Part shown: positions 1 to 11,900 of the stretch, piece after piece
Layout of the letters: each line of letters begins with the position of its first letter
Numbering within the stretch: the stretch's first letter is position 1
The notes under the pieces: generated by a model
What the model saw: only the letters and a program-made list of their open reading frames with translations
What the model was told of the DNA's origin: nothing
The model's database searches: none
Assembly (NCBI GenBank): GCA_021613375.1
Contig: CM038720.1
Location: 7,964,462-8,028,461, forward strand
Origin: Megaleporinus macrocephalus
Lineage: Eukaryota; Chordata; Actinopteri; Characiformes; Anostomidae
DNA: 64,000 bases
Direction: 5' to 3'
Position numbers and translations under genes: made by a program

Positions 1-1254
1 AGAGAGAGAGAGAGGGGCGTGAGTTAGGGACAGAAAACAGTGGGGAGAAAGAACAGCAGAATGAAAGGTTAGCAGAAGGAGATAACGGAAAATAACAGTA
101 ACCAAACGCCGCGACGTCTCCTCAGAAAACTAAAAAAGAGGCAATTCGAGTAAGAAAGGTCGAGCGAGAAAGAGCAAGAGATAAAGAGGTGGAACCTCTG
201 AGCTTTGTATCTGTTCATGTAAAGGAGAAAACAGATAAAGGCTGTGTTTGTGCTGTCTGTAAGTGTCTGAGTGTTGGCGAGTGTGTTGGAAAACACTTGA
301 GGGCTCCTGAGGTCCACTGAGCCAAAGCCAGCCCTAGTCATGGCATATACAACCACCGGCATATACAATCTCCCTATATCTACACTGTTAGGACCTGGTC
401 TAGGGTCAGGCTGTAACAGAAATTGTTAGTGGGTTCTCTGCCCTGACCTCTGCCAGACTAAACACCAGAGATAGGACAGTGTCTTCAGGGACGGACAAAC
501 AGCAAAATAACAAACAAAAGAAATAAAGAAAAGAAAACTAACTAAACCTGAAAACAAAGAAATCAAATATAAACGAGTTCTAACCCTACAATAAACAGGG
601 TGAAGAGTAGAAAAACAAAAGGCACCCGTCCCCTACGTCCCACAGAGATTTTATAGAATCTAACAAAGCTGTAGTGAAAAGTGCCGATCTTTTATACCAC
701 TAGGCGACCCCTAGTGGTCAGTATTGGACAATGTCAAAAAAACATGGCCCCTAATAGACATGAAAAATGGCCAGGGGCTCTAACCATGTGCAGAGCCAAA
801 GCAGGGGCACTGAACCCCCCTGAAATCTGATGGACCCCCAGGTCCAATCCATATGACCGACATGCCACGGCACAGCCGTGTTAAAAAGAGCCCATTGTTT
901 TTTGTAACCTGTAATACCTGCTGACTGCTAGGTCCCTCCAGTGCAGTAGTTGGCGCTATGTATCACGAAGAGTTGTAATCCACCCCACTGTCTATATAAA
1001 TCCACCATTGTAAAGAGAAGTAGGAGAAGAAGAGAGTCATCGTCATAGTCTGTGGACCCCCTACAATAGCTTTGGCCACCCACTGGTCACCCCAAGGATA
1101 AAAGTCTAGCTCCGCCACTGGCCGTAACACCCCCGCCCTTAAGAAGAAACATCTTAAAATGTTTGCAAGCACCACCACAGCATGACTCAATACAATAAAT
1201 CGGGGCCCTTAAAAAATGGCTATTACTACTAGGGGTCGTAACAACACCCCCTGT

Positions 1255-1610
1255 CCATTTGATTAGCCCTACTTACCCTATAGGAGCACTTTGTAGTTCT
1301 ACACTTACAGACTGTAGTCCATATGTTTGTATATTGTTCTTGTATTGTTCTTCAGGATCAATCAAAGTATCCATCCATCCATCTATCTATCCATTAGACC
1401 ACAACAAACACTAACACACGACACCATGTCAGTGTCACTGCAGTGCTGAGAATGATCCCCCACCCACATAATACCTGCACTGTGGTGGTCCTGTGGAGGT
1501 CCTGACCACAGGGTAATGAAGTATACAGAGAATCAGATGAACTCCAGTCTGTAAGTGTAGCTCCTATATGGTCAGTGGCGCTTATACAATAGAGTGTAGA
1601 TAGACGGAGA
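1255..1610. repeat. Dispersed repeat family B, fragments
   Basis: Two pieces (about 1255-1345 and 1395-1610) carry motifs such as gtggtggtcctgtgg, gtcagtgtcactgcagtgct and gactgtagtcc. These recur at 20785-21150, 42172-42790 and near 44180-44255. It is probably a non-autonomous DNA transposon; I cannot place it in a superfamily. Confidence 0.55.
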
Positions 1611-1649
1611 TGTACCTGATGAAGAGGCCGGTCAGATGTGAATATACAC

Positions 1650-1810
1650 AATATGGCCAAAAGTAAGTGGACACGTGACCCTCACTCCTTTATAAGCTTG
1701 TTGGACATCCCTTTCCAGATATATGGGCAATAGTACGTGGAGATGGTCACTGTTTGCTGCTGTAGCTTCAATAAGAAGACCTCTCTGGTGGAAGGATATT
1801 TTGTAATGTG
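1650..1810. mobile_element. Tc1/mariner-like terminal fragment
   Basis: It starts with an inverted-repeat-like motif atatggccaaaagtaagtgg. Sequence after it resembles the outer part of the fish Tc1-like elements also seen at 22747 and 51293. There is no transposase remnant. Confidence 0.5.
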
Positions 1811-2862
1811 GTTTGTAGTTCGACCCGGACCATGACTGTGAGATGCGCTTTAGGTGGGCGGTAAGGAGAGGGTTCAGGTAGGCGTGACCAGACTTTGTGG
1901 AAGACCTGGCAGAGTCCAGTTGGTAGAACAGCCTGGCGGGGCTCGGCGGCTCAGCTGGAGGCCAGAGTTGGCACGGTAAGGCCTGGAGATGGGGCAAGGA
2001 GGACTGGATGTGGACATGTGCAGTACTCCCCACATGCTTAAGGGACTTTACTGGGATTGTGGCTGTGGTGTCCGGGTCAGCTCTATTGAAACATGAAGCA
2101 ATGCCGGCTTGCTCACCTTGATCATAGAGCGCCGAGGGTGACGGCAATAAGATTGAAATCATGTAAATAGGTGGTACGGATAGCTTTAGAGATCGCTTCT
2201 CCTGAATGTTTGTTAAATGGTGCTGATGATGAGCAACGTTAGGGCTACTACAGCATCCAATTCATCTTCATTACACACACTGACACCAAGATATCAATTA
2301 ACACCTTAACAGATGGTCCGAAGAACAGAGATTTATGACGGGTCATCTATCCCCACGAAAGATAATCACCCATGATTTATTGCTTGAAGGCCCAGCCTGT
2401 TTGAGGCACCATACAGGTGTTATCAGGGGGGAGCTAAAAACAGACACGGAGGAAGAACACTGATAGAAATAAAGGTGTCAAACATGGTTATTGGGAGCGA
2501 TGATGCCCACTTTTTGGCTCCCGGAGGAACCTTTTAATGCACAGTTCTTCACTGTCAACGTCACCAAATAACTAGAAAAGCAAAAATTCAAGAACCCAAT
2601 TCAGCATTTTCTTATGGTTTGGTTTTGTTTATATATCAAAAAAGCTCTTAATTATTTACATCAGGACTCTTCAGGTTTATGACACTGTGCCTTTAAGACT
2701 AATATATGCAAACAACCTCTGTTCTGATTGGCTACGCCATGTTGTGCCTCATTTAAAATATTTCAGATCAATATGGTTTGAAATGCTCCTTAAATTCCTT
2801 TTAACTAATAAGTGATTAAAGTCATTCCGAGGGGATTGGGTGTGACATGCATCGTTCTTGAG

Positions 2863-2940
2863 AAACAAAGAGTCCGCAGTGGTCCTGATGGGAACCAGAC
2901 GTCCACCTCTTTAAAAGCTCCCTCGCGGAAGGTTATCATA
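2863..2940. repeat. Dispersed repeat family C, copy
   Basis: The motif gggaaccagacgtc followed by agctccctcgc recurs at 31600-31690. Related ends occur at about 4200-4250 and, inverted, at about 4468-4510. The arrangement at 4200-4510 suggests a MITE with inverted ends. Confidence 0.45.
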
Positions 2941-3019
2941 ATGAATGGTTTTAAATGTGCTGCCTGATGTCTGAGATGTAGTTCTGAGGCCTACACTGAC
3001 TTCGCATTTCCACACTCAA

Positions 3020-3380
3020 TCCACACTCCTCTGTTTGTCCTTTTTTCCATCCCTCTTTTTTCCCCATAGAGTCCCATTCATTTTCGGTTGCACCCAAACC
3101 TTATGGTTTTATTTGACCTACAGCCTTCAAACTGCAAGTATTCACACAGGGCAGGTCCCCAAACACTAATCCACAGAAATACTGACCTGCACTCCTCTAT
3201 TTGTCGTTTATTCATCCCTCGTTTCATCTCATAGGATCCCATTCATTTATGGCCAAACCCAAACACTATGGTTTATTCAACCTACAGCCTCCATACTGCC
3301 TGTACCCACTCAGAGCAGACCCCCAACCTCTAATCCACAGACATACTGACCTGCACTCCTCTATTTGCACTTTTCTAGTT
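3020..3380 (+). repeat. Tandem duplication, unit about 165 bp
   Basis: Two diverged head-to-tail copies (about 3020-3187 and 3188-3355) share cactcctct.tttg, cattcattt, caacctacagcctcc and ctaatccacaga. A third, partial copy is at about 4965-5065. The small ORF across the region has no recognisable domain. Confidence 0.55.
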
Positions 3381-3765
3381 TGTAGCTTTCATCCAGTTAA
3401 AGTTAATTCAGGGCCACTCTTGATGGAACTGAACAAATACAGGCAATGGTGCGAGGCATGCCGGATAAGTCAACTCATTATATGCCTATTAAGAAAACTA
3501 CTTTCTTTAAACTAAGAAATTGCTGTTTATTACTGTTTATTATAATATTTCTAATAAAAAGATAAAGCGCTCACTGAGATTATTGCTTTTAAACTATGTG
3601 CTTGGGTGCCCAAGATGTTTGCACAGTACTGTATGTGAATGTGTTGGTCTTTGGGCCATCATCATGTTTCTGAATGTTTACACATGATCTTAAACTCAAG
3701 CAAGAAGAACTGTCCATGATATGCCCCCTTTAAGAGTGTATGGCGATGAGACGGTTGCTTCTTAC

Positions 3766-3951
3766 CCAGGCACTTGGGCTCTCTGCCGCTCCAGTAGGGC
3801 ATGGTGGCATTACGGCAGGTGAGGGAGGAGGGACCCTGGAGCTGGTAGCCGGTCAGGCAGAAGAAGTAGGCCTCTCCTCCTGCATGGAGGCTGCTGACAG
3901 ATACTTCGCCGTTAGCCGGGGTCTGAGGGAAGGCACAGCTCAAAACGAAGG
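3766..3951 (-). CDS. sez6: sez6-type gene, sushi (CCP) domain exon
   Basis: This 186 bp exon encodes one complete sushi/complement-control domain. It begins within an Ala codon (G from the upstream exon, CC here), then FVLSC, and ends EPKCL plus one base. The four cysteines (LSC, FFC, LTC, PKC) and the Trp before the last Cys are all present, with a GYQLQG core and an NAT glycosylation sequon. Its order after the CUB exon is the SEZ6 order (CUB1 then sushi1), and the residues resemble SEZ6 closely (SLH.GG, TGYQL, LTC.NAT). The acceptor is ttcatcctcag before 3951 and the donor is CTGG/gtaaga after 3766. Both ends are phase 1, so skipping would remove exactly one domain in frame. The next exon (CUB2, expected CGG start) is not seen between 1 and 3765. 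Confidence 0.87.
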
Positions 3952-4075
<124 letters not shown>

Positions 4076-4199
4076 TGAGTGTTAAAGGTGTTGTTAAAGA
4101 AAGCAAACCACTTTAATCTTCATTTGAATTTTAGATGAAGTCTTTTTGATGGAAACAAACTGATTCAGTAGAAGATGTGAGAAGGCTCATCTTAGGAAC

Positions 4200-4515
4200 C
4201 CACAGACTGATTTCTTTACAGTGGGGCTGATGGGAACCAGGGGTCGCCATGTCCACAACATAAACATAGACATTTTATTGACTATTAAATCCACTGGTGA
4301 ACCTACACATCCTCTAAATTTATAATACTGATGGGGACTATTTTGCCCCACAATGCACTGCATGTACTTGTTCGGGATAAGTACAAAACTCTCAAAACTC
4401 ATAATACATTGTGTCATTAGGTAACATAGTCATTACTATTGTGTGTAATGACTTGCATTAAACTCTTTAGACGTCTGGTTCCATTCACCACCACTGTGAA
4501 CAATTCTGACTCTCT
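4200..4515. mobile_element. Possible MITE with inverted ends (family C)
   Basis: The left part has gtggggctgatgggaacc and the right part the inverse-type motif gtctggttcc...accaccactgtgaa. The interior is AT-rich and non-coding. The stretch 4516-4960 is AT-rich with nothing recognisable. Confidence 0.35.
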
Positions 4516-5281
4516 ACATTATATAAAATGAAGTATTTTGAGAGAATTTATTTACATCTCAATGATTTAATCAAGCAAACATTTGGAAAATTTGTGGAAT
4601 TCTTCTTTAACATATCCTCTACCAGGTACCAACTTAAATATGCCACGGTTCTGCAAAATTTTGTTCTAATTTATGTTTAACCCAAAAACAAGAACACATA
4701 AAATGTGCCATAACTTTTGCACAGGCTGCCTTTTATGGATGGAGTTCCAACTGAAGTGTGATTGTGTGATTCGGAGCTTGTGTACAGCTTTTTGCAAGGA
4801 TTCTGGAATTTTGTCCTATAGAGAATGAATAGGATGGAACAACACGTACCCATCTAAGGGACTACCGCTTGACCCACAGATATCGTTTTGCATGCACTGA
4901 CCAAGGGCTGACCCCTGATCACGACTGTAGTGTTGGTTTGACTTGTACTCAATCCCTCTTGTTATCTCATAGAGGTCCATTCATTTTCCTTCAACCTACA
5001 GCCACCAAACTGGGCGTTCTCAATCAGGGCAGAACCCCAACCTCTAATCCACAGACATACCCACCCACATTTGTCATATATACATCCCAGCGTTCCACAA
5101 TCTGCTTAGGCTATGAAATGACCACTTCATTTAAGGGCATTTTTTAAAAAAAACCCTACAACGATGATAAAACTAAGGTTTTGCTCGGACATCAACGATC
5201 CAGAAAGTAAGAACTGTAGTTGACTTTTAGTCCTGGTGGTCTTTTAATGTCAGTGTTATGGAATATAATGATTGCCCATCA

Positions 5282-5700
5282 TAATTAAGCTTGCTCTGGC
5301 CGGCTGGAACAGGAAAAGGTCACGGCAAGTTAAGATCCTGCTGCATATTAATGCGGGGTAATGAGTGCAGTGGGGCTATTTGGGGAGAATGGAGAGACTA
5401 ATTGGGCCGGTCTACATTTCCCATTAGCCTTCAGCTCCGTCTGTTTGGAGAGCAGGTTTAAAGCTTGCCCTGTCCATCATCTAGGAGAACAAACACAATA
5501 TTCTTTAAGGACCAGGTCAAAGAGAAACACACGAGTAGAACAGGCGTACGGGCTGGCGTCCATTACCACTATAGGATCGGAAGAGGAACCGGGGGGCCCA
5601 GGTCAAGCATGGTTGGTAAATCTGGCGTCTTTGTCAGGTCTTTGATGTGTTTTTGTAGAGCCCTGCTCTGGAGGCCATTCGCTCTGGTCTGCCTGTCAGG
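5282..5700. other. Non-repetitive island, possible conserved non-coding element
   Basis: This intronic stretch is GC-balanced. It has no transposon signature and no second copy in the window. It may be regulatory. This rests only on texture and exclusion; a cross-species alignment would decide. Confidence 0.25.
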
Positions 5701-5701
5701 C

Positions 5702-5702
<1 letters not shown>

Positions 5703-5746
<44 letters not shown>
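5703..5746. repeat. (TA)n microsatellite
   Basis: About 44 bp of uninterrupted TA dinucleotide repeat. It creates artefactual Tyr-Ile ORFs on both strands. Confidence 0.95.
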
Positions 5747-5749
<3 letters not shown>

Positions 5750-6156
5750 GGGCAAGACAAATGGGCTCTTGCGGCGTCACTGACCAGCCTGCCGAAACGA
5801 GCCCGCTTTAGACGTCTAGCACGAGCCATTAGCGGCAAGGGTGATGGAGAGACGTGACCTTGGCTGTGACGGTGGCCATAAAACAGGACCCCTACAAGTC
5901 CCTCTGACAGCCCTGCCATGGCAAGATGGACAGAGCACACAGACAGGTGGGTTTTATGGGGGACTTAGAAAAATCAGCGAGGCATAACCTAAGCGCCTGG
6001 GTTCATGATTTCAGAATGATCTAATCTATCTAATTATCTAATAAGAGATCTAACGAGAGAATATCCCAATGGGCCTGTAGTTAAGGTAGTTAAAACTAGT
6101 TAGTTAGTTAGTTAAGTCCTCAGACTTGTTTGGTGAAGAAAGTTTGCTTCTTTAGT

Positions 6157-6402
6157 TTCACTGCAGCTACAAAGCTGAGGTGGCTAATAAGGCCTGGGCC
6201 CACAGGTGGGCCCAAAGCCTTAATATACAATAAATCTCGAATTTGAAAGGGTTAAAAAATTATATCAAGCCAAATAGCATTTTGCAGGCTTATCTCAAAC
6301 CATCTTGAGCTGTTAAGTAATCTCAATTAGACTTGCCTATGTGGTCCCCAAAGCTGATATGACATACTGTTATCTATATGAATGGATAAAAGTACAGCCT
6401 AC
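6157..6402 (+). repeat. Direct repeat pair, copy 1
   Basis: This ~245 bp sequence (gctacaaagctgaggtgg through gaatggataaaagtacagc) recurs in the same orientation at 7093-7340 with many substitutions. The 690 bp between has no recognisable coding content. Old LTRs or two copies of a dispersed repeat would both fit; I see no tRNA primer site or clear TG...CA ends. Confidence 0.6.
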
Positions 6403-7092
6403 CAATGGATACACCTACAGCTACCATTGTTTTGGCTATTCGCTCAGTAGTTTTGGCCACTTCTTTGAGTCTCAGGGCCGCCATATTGGCTAGAAGACTC
6501 ATACAGTTCAGTCCAACCTTCTCTCAAACTTCTATTTTCCCCCACAGCTCTATCCAAGCACATTAAGCTCATTCCAAGTATCCCAGCACACAGTGAGCAG
6601 GTTGCTGACTGGATGATGGCGATGGTTTGTACAGCTGATTGGTTGTAAACAGAGACTTTATTTTACTGAGAAGGCTGCACTTGTTTTAAGCGCTGTATGT
6701 GTGAGTAACGAGACTCACTTTGTTGTTGGGAGGTTCTCGGCTGCCTGGAACCCAAATGCTGCAGATGAGGTAATGAAGAGGTAACGTCCTGTGACGCCTC
6801 CTAGTTAGTCAGCTTAACTACAGAGCAAGTTCTTTGTTACTGGTAATACCAGCTTTCAGGTTCTCTACTGGACTGCCGCCATGGGGGTTCTAGAAAGCCA
6901 TTGCTGTTTTGCGTATACAGATATTTTGTGGGTTCAAGTCTTTTTGTTTTTTTACATATTTTTTTTATGTTGATGGTTTTCTTTATAGGTTAATTGTCAT
7001 TAAAGTCCTTTGTTGATTGTTATCTTTTTGCCGCATTTTGTGTTTTGTTTGGTTTTTCATTGAATGAACCCCTTCCCAGGGGGTTGTTATAA

Positions 7093-7340
7093 TTCACTGT
7101 AGCTACAAAGCTGAGGTGGTTAATAAGGCCTGGGCCCAATGACAGGCCTAATATCTTAATATACAATAAATTTGGGATTTTAAAGGGTTAAAAATGATAC
7201 CAAGCCAAATAGCTCTTTTGCTGAATTATTATCTTGAACCATCTTGAGTTGGTAAGTAATCTCGATTGGACTTGCTTAAGTGGTCCCCAGCGCTGATATG
7301 ATGTACTGTTATCTATATAAATGGATAAAAGTACAGCCGT
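7093..7340 (+). repeat. Direct repeat pair, copy 2
   Basis: Second copy of the sequence at 6157-6402. It shares ggcctgggccca, ccaaatagc, aaccatcttgag and tactgttatctatat. Confidence 0.6.
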
Positions 7341-7619
7341 TACGTGATGCCACCTAGTTAATCAACTTAACCACGTACTAAAATGCTGATCCTTACTTGG
7401 AATTTGGATATTTCTGATCTCCGACTAGGAAGTTTTTAATGGAACGGCCCTTGAAGTCAGAACTCCAGTCTGGAAACTCAAGCAATTACCCCACTGCACC
7501 AGTGAAGCCCAGATAAACGCTAGCTTTTCTACTAGAACATGGTTTATTGTTTTCTTATGGAAGATGTTTGTGATTGTGTTTCTGATTTCCGTCTGTAAGG
7601 TAAATGGAGTGATTTATGC

Positions 7620-7850
7620 TGAGTATCGTCGCTGTCCAATAAAAAATCTCCAAAATTGCAACTTTACAGATGAAACCAAAAACCTTCTTTACTTTCAATG
7701 CAAGTCAATGGAACCAGAATTTCTCCAAGCTATTTGGAGCACTTCTATTGGTCCATTCATCATGAAGTTTTCAGACAATGTAAACAACCATTGGTGTGTG
7801 CAAATGATGTAGAAAACTCAAAATCGACAAAAATTGAGATACATGTTTTT
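7620..7850 (+). repeat. Dispersed repeat family D, copy 1
   Basis: The core motifs tttcaatg.aagtcaatgg, aaccaga and cttctattggtcc recur at 26105-26220, 45160-45310 and 60836-60930. The reverse complement is at 38008-38160. Most of it is non-coding. It is probably an old MITE or SINE-like family. Confidence 0.6.
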
Positions 7851-8099
7851 CAGTAGACCGTGACGATTTACTGGTTCTGCTGGTGATCAGGTCTATGCAG
7901 TGGGCAGATTTAGTCCACAGTAGCTTGGGAGTGGGACGCTGCACCCCTCCCAGTGGACTGGTGAGAAATGTCTCTTCTATGAACTCGAGAGCAAGCAGCG
8001 AGAGAGACAGGGCACAGTGAAAGACTGCAATGATTGGAGACATGGTGTGTGGATGCACAGCTTGGACACCCTTGTGACACATTTTGCTCCCTTTTCCTG

Positions 8100-8745
8100 T
8101 ATGGATTACTCCTGTCTGTCTCCGTCCCACTTAGTCAACAATCCTTTACCCCTACTTGTTAGTATGTACTTATCCATCACTGTCACTGTCCCAGTCACTG
8201 TCAACATCAGCCTGTATGTCTGTACCAGTCCCTGTCACTTTCCCCGCCACTGTTTTTAAGATTCTCATTAAATTCCCTGTCCAGTCGTCTGCCCAGTCTT
8301 TGTCCTGTCATCTGTGTGGTGTCTCCTCTCCTGTGTTGTCCCCTATTGGTTCTTCTGTAGAGTGTCCTTTCTGCTGTATCCCTGTCCAGTCACCTGTCCT
8401 GTCAACATTCTGTTGCGCCCCCTCTCTCACCTGCATTTGTTACCTAGTCCAGCTCCCATGCTGTTGCCTGTCCTGAATCCTGTTCTGACTGCTGTTCTCT
8501 CCCGTGTCCAGTTCTCTGGTTCTGTTCTCCAGCCTCTCCTCCGGGGTAGTTCCTTTCTCCACCCCAGGAGCTACGCTTCAGAGGGTGGCTTCTGTAACGA
8601 CCTGCCTTGACCTAATCCAGTCTTTGCCTGTTTTTTTTTGCCTGTCCTCATGTTTTCCTTCATCCACCCCTTTGCCTAACCCCTCAGCATTTATAGATGT
8701 GTTGCCAGGCGTTTGTTTCCACAACGTATTAATACCGCTTGTGTA
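8100..8745 (+). repeat. C/T-rich degenerate repeat region
   Basis: It is rich in cctgtcc, ccagtc and cctgtcac words without a strict period. Overlapping open frames here reflect the base skew. It may be part of a retroelement untranslated region or simple-sequence decay; I cannot tell which. Confidence 0.4.
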
Positions 8746-8748
8746 AGG

Positions 8749-8905
8749 CTATGTTCACACAGAAGGTAAAGGTGGTAAAGGAGTTCTGTTGTGACAGAGA
8801 TGTGCCGTGAAAACATTTTTCAATTTGATTTGGGCCACTTTCCTATGCGGTACTGAAGTCCAATACATATCTGATATGCAGCAACTCATCTTGGTCTGAA
8901 TGTAA
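8749..8905 (+). mobile_element. hAT-like MITE fragment
   Basis: It begins gctatgttcacacag and contains gatttgggccacttt and a later ggtctgaatg. This is the pattern of a common fish MITE whose ends read ttcacactgcaggt. A related motif, gattcgggccactttt, lies just past the far end of the adjoining array (about 14130), so the array may sit inside or between MITE copies. Confidence 0.5.
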
Positions 8906-8910
8906 CAGGC

Positions 8911-11900
8911 AGGTGGTGTATTGGTCAGTATGGTGGTGTAGTGTTTAGTATGGTGGTGTAGTGTTTAGTATGGTGGTGTAGTGGTTAGTAAGGTGGTGTA
9001 GTGGTTAGTATGGTGGTGTAGTGGTCAGTATGGTGGTGTAGTGGTTAGTACGGTGGTGTAGTGGTTAGTACTGTGGTGTAGTGGTTAGTATGGTGGTGTA
9101 GTGGTTAGTACGGTGGTGTAGGGGTTAGTACGGTGGTGCAGTGGTTAGTACGGTGGTGTAGTGGTTAGTATGGTGGTGTAGTGGTTAGTACGGTGGTGCA
9201 GTGGTTAGTATGGTGGTGTAGTGGTTAGTATGGTGGTGTAGTGTTTAGTGGTGTAGAGGTTAGTATGGTGGTGTAGTGGTTAGTACGGTGGTGTAGAGGT
9301 TAGTACGGTGGTGTAGTGGTTAGTATGGTGGTGTAGTGGATAGTATGGTGGTGCAGTGGTTAGTACAGTGGAGTAGTGGTTAGTATGGTGGTGTAGTGGT
9401 TAGTACAGAGGTGCAGTGGTTAGTATGGTGGTGTAGTGGTTAGTATGGTGGTGTAGTGGTTAGTATGGTGGTGTATTGGTTAGTACGGTAGTGTAGTGAT
9501 GGTGGTGTAGGGGTTAGTACCTTGGTGTGGTGGTTAGTATGATGGTGTAGTGGTTAGTACCTTGGTGTAGTGGTTGGTTTGGTGGTGTAGTGGTTGGTAC
9601 AGTGGTGTAGTGGTTGGTACGGTGGTGTAGTGTTTAGTAAGGTGGTGTAGTGGTTAGTATAGTGGTGTAGTGGTTAGTGTGGTGGTGTAGTGGTTAGTAC
9701 GGTGGTGTAGTGGTTAGTACGGTAGTGTAGTGATGGTGGTGTAGTGGTTAGTACGGTGGTGTAGTGTTTAGTGGTGTAGTGGTTAGTATGGTGGTGTAGT
9801 GGTTAGTATGGTGGTGTAGTGGTTAGTACGGTGGTGTAGTGGTCAGTACGGTGGTGTAGTGGTTAGTATGGTGGTGTAGTGGTTAGTACGGTGGTGTAGT
9901 GGTTAGTATGGTGGTGTAGTGGTTTGTATGGTGGTGTAGTGGTTAGTACGGTAGTGTAGTGATGGTGATGTAGTGGTTAGTACGGTGGTGTAGTGGTTAG
10001 TACGGTGGTGTAGTGGTTAGTACGGTGGTGTAGTGGTTAGTAAGGTGGTGTAGTGGTTAGTACGGTGGTGTAGTGTTTAGTATGGTGGTGTAGTGTTTAG
10101 TATGGTGGTGTAGTGTTTAGTATGGTGGTGTAGTGGTTAGTAAGGTGGTGTAGTGGTTAGTATGGTGGTGTAGTGGTCAGTATGGTGGTGTAGTAGTTAG
10201 TACGGTGGTGTAGTGGTTAGTACTGTGGTGTAGTGGTTAGTATGGTGGTGTAGTGGTTAGTACGGTGGTGTAGGGGTTAGTATGGTGGTGCAGTGGTTAG
10301 TACGGTGGTGTAGTGGTTAGTATGGTGGTGTAGTGGTTAGTACGGTGGTGTAGTGTTTAGTGGTGTAGAGGTTAGTATGGTGGTGTAGTGGTTAGTACGG
10401 TGGTGTAGAGGTTAGTACGGTGGTGTAGTGGTTAGTATGGTAGTGTAGTGGATAGTATGGTGGTGCAGTGGTTAGTACAGTGGAGTAGTGGTTAGTATGG
10501 TGGTGTATTGGTTAGTATGGTGGTGTAGTGGTTAGTATGGTGGTGTAGTGTTTAGTGGTGTAGAGGTTAGTATGGTGGTGTAGTGGTTAGTACGGTGGTG
10601 TAGAGGTTAGTACGGTGGTGTAGTGGTTAGTATGGTGGTGTAGTGGATAGTATGGTGGTGCAGTGGTTAGTACAGTGGAGTAGTGGTTAGTATGGTGGTG
10701 TATTGGTTAGTATGGTGGTGCAGTGGTTAGTACGGTGGTGTAGTGGTTAGTACTGTGGTGTAGTGGTTAGTATCGTGGTGTAGTGGTTAGTACGGTGGTG
10801 TCGTGGTTAGTACGGTGGTGTCGTGGTTAGTACGGTGGTGTAGTGGTTAGTATGGTGGTGTAGTGGCTAGTACGGTGGTGTAGTGTTTAGTACGGTAGTG
10901 TAGTGATGGTGGTGTAGTGGTTAGTACGGTGGTGTAGTGGTTAGTACGGTAGTGTAGTGATGGTGGTGTAGTGGTTAGTACAGTGGTGTAGTGGTTAGTA
11001 CTGTGGTGTAGTGGTTAGTATGGTGTTGTAGTGGTTAGTACGGTGGTGTAGGGGTTAGTACGGTGGTGCAGTGGTCAGTACGGTGGTATAGTGGTTAGTA
11101 TGGTGATGTAGTGGTTAGTACGGTGGTGCAGTGGTTAGTATGTTGGTGTAGTGGTTAGTACGGTGGTGTAGTGTTTAGTGGTGTAGAGGTTAGTATGGTG
11201 GTGTAGTGGTTAGTATGGTGGTGTAGTGGTTAGTACAGAGGTGCAGTGGTTAGTATGGTGGTGTAGTGGTTAGTATGGTGGTGTAGTGGTTAGTACGGTA
11301 GTGTAGTGATGGTGGTGTAGGGGTTAGTACCTTGGTGTGGTGGTTAGTATGATGGTGTAGTGGTTAGTACCTTGGTGTAGTGGTTGGTTTGGTGGTGTAG
11401 TGGTTGGTACGGTGGTGTAGTGGTTGGTACGGTGGTGTAGTGTTTAGTAAGGTGGTGTTGTGGTTAGTATAGTGGTGTAGTGGTTAGTATGGTGGTGTAG
11501 TGGTTAGTACGGTGGTGTAGTGGTTAGTACGGTAGCGTAGTGATGGTGGTGTAGTGGTTAGTACGGTGGTGTAGTGTTTAGTGGTGTAGAGGTTAGTATG
11601 GTGGTGTAGTGGTTAGTATGGTGGTGTAGTGGTTAGTACGGTGGTGTAGTGGTTAGTATGGTGGTGTAGTGGTTAGTACGGTGGTGTAGTGGTTAGTATG
11701 GTGGTGTAGTGGTTAGTATGGTGGTGTAGTGGTTAGTACGGTAGTGTAGTGATGGTGGTGTAGTGGTTAGTATGGTGGTGTAGTGGTTAGTACGGTGGTG
11801 TAGTGGTTAGTACGGTGGTGTAGTGATGGTGGTGTAGTGGTTAGTACGGTGTTGTAGTGGTTAGTATTGTGGTGTAGTGGTTAGTATGGTGGTGTAGTGG

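Larger units (their letters stand above)
1..3765 (-). other. Intron downstream of the sushi exon, mostly unannotated
   Basis: It follows the gtaaga donor at 3765. It begins (in plus coordinates) with a short (GA)n run at 1-15. Apart from the repeats listed separately, 1-1250 and 1840-2860 show only AT-rich sequence with no exon, RNA gene or element I can name. Several short minus-strand ORFs here have no recognisable domain. Confidence 0.6.

Noticed and set aside
1632..2162. Minus-strand ORF of 176 codons
   Set aside because: No recognisable domain, overlaps a Tc1-like fragment, and lacks splice-site or family support as a sez6 exon.
6157..7340. LTR retrotransposon from the direct repeat pair
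   Set aside because: No primer-binding site, no TG...CA ends and no gag/pol remnant between; kept only as a repeat pair.
8156..8746. Overlapping Cys/Ser/Pro-rich ORFs
   Set aside because: They are explained by C/T-rich degenerate repeats open in several frames at once; no signal of a real protein.
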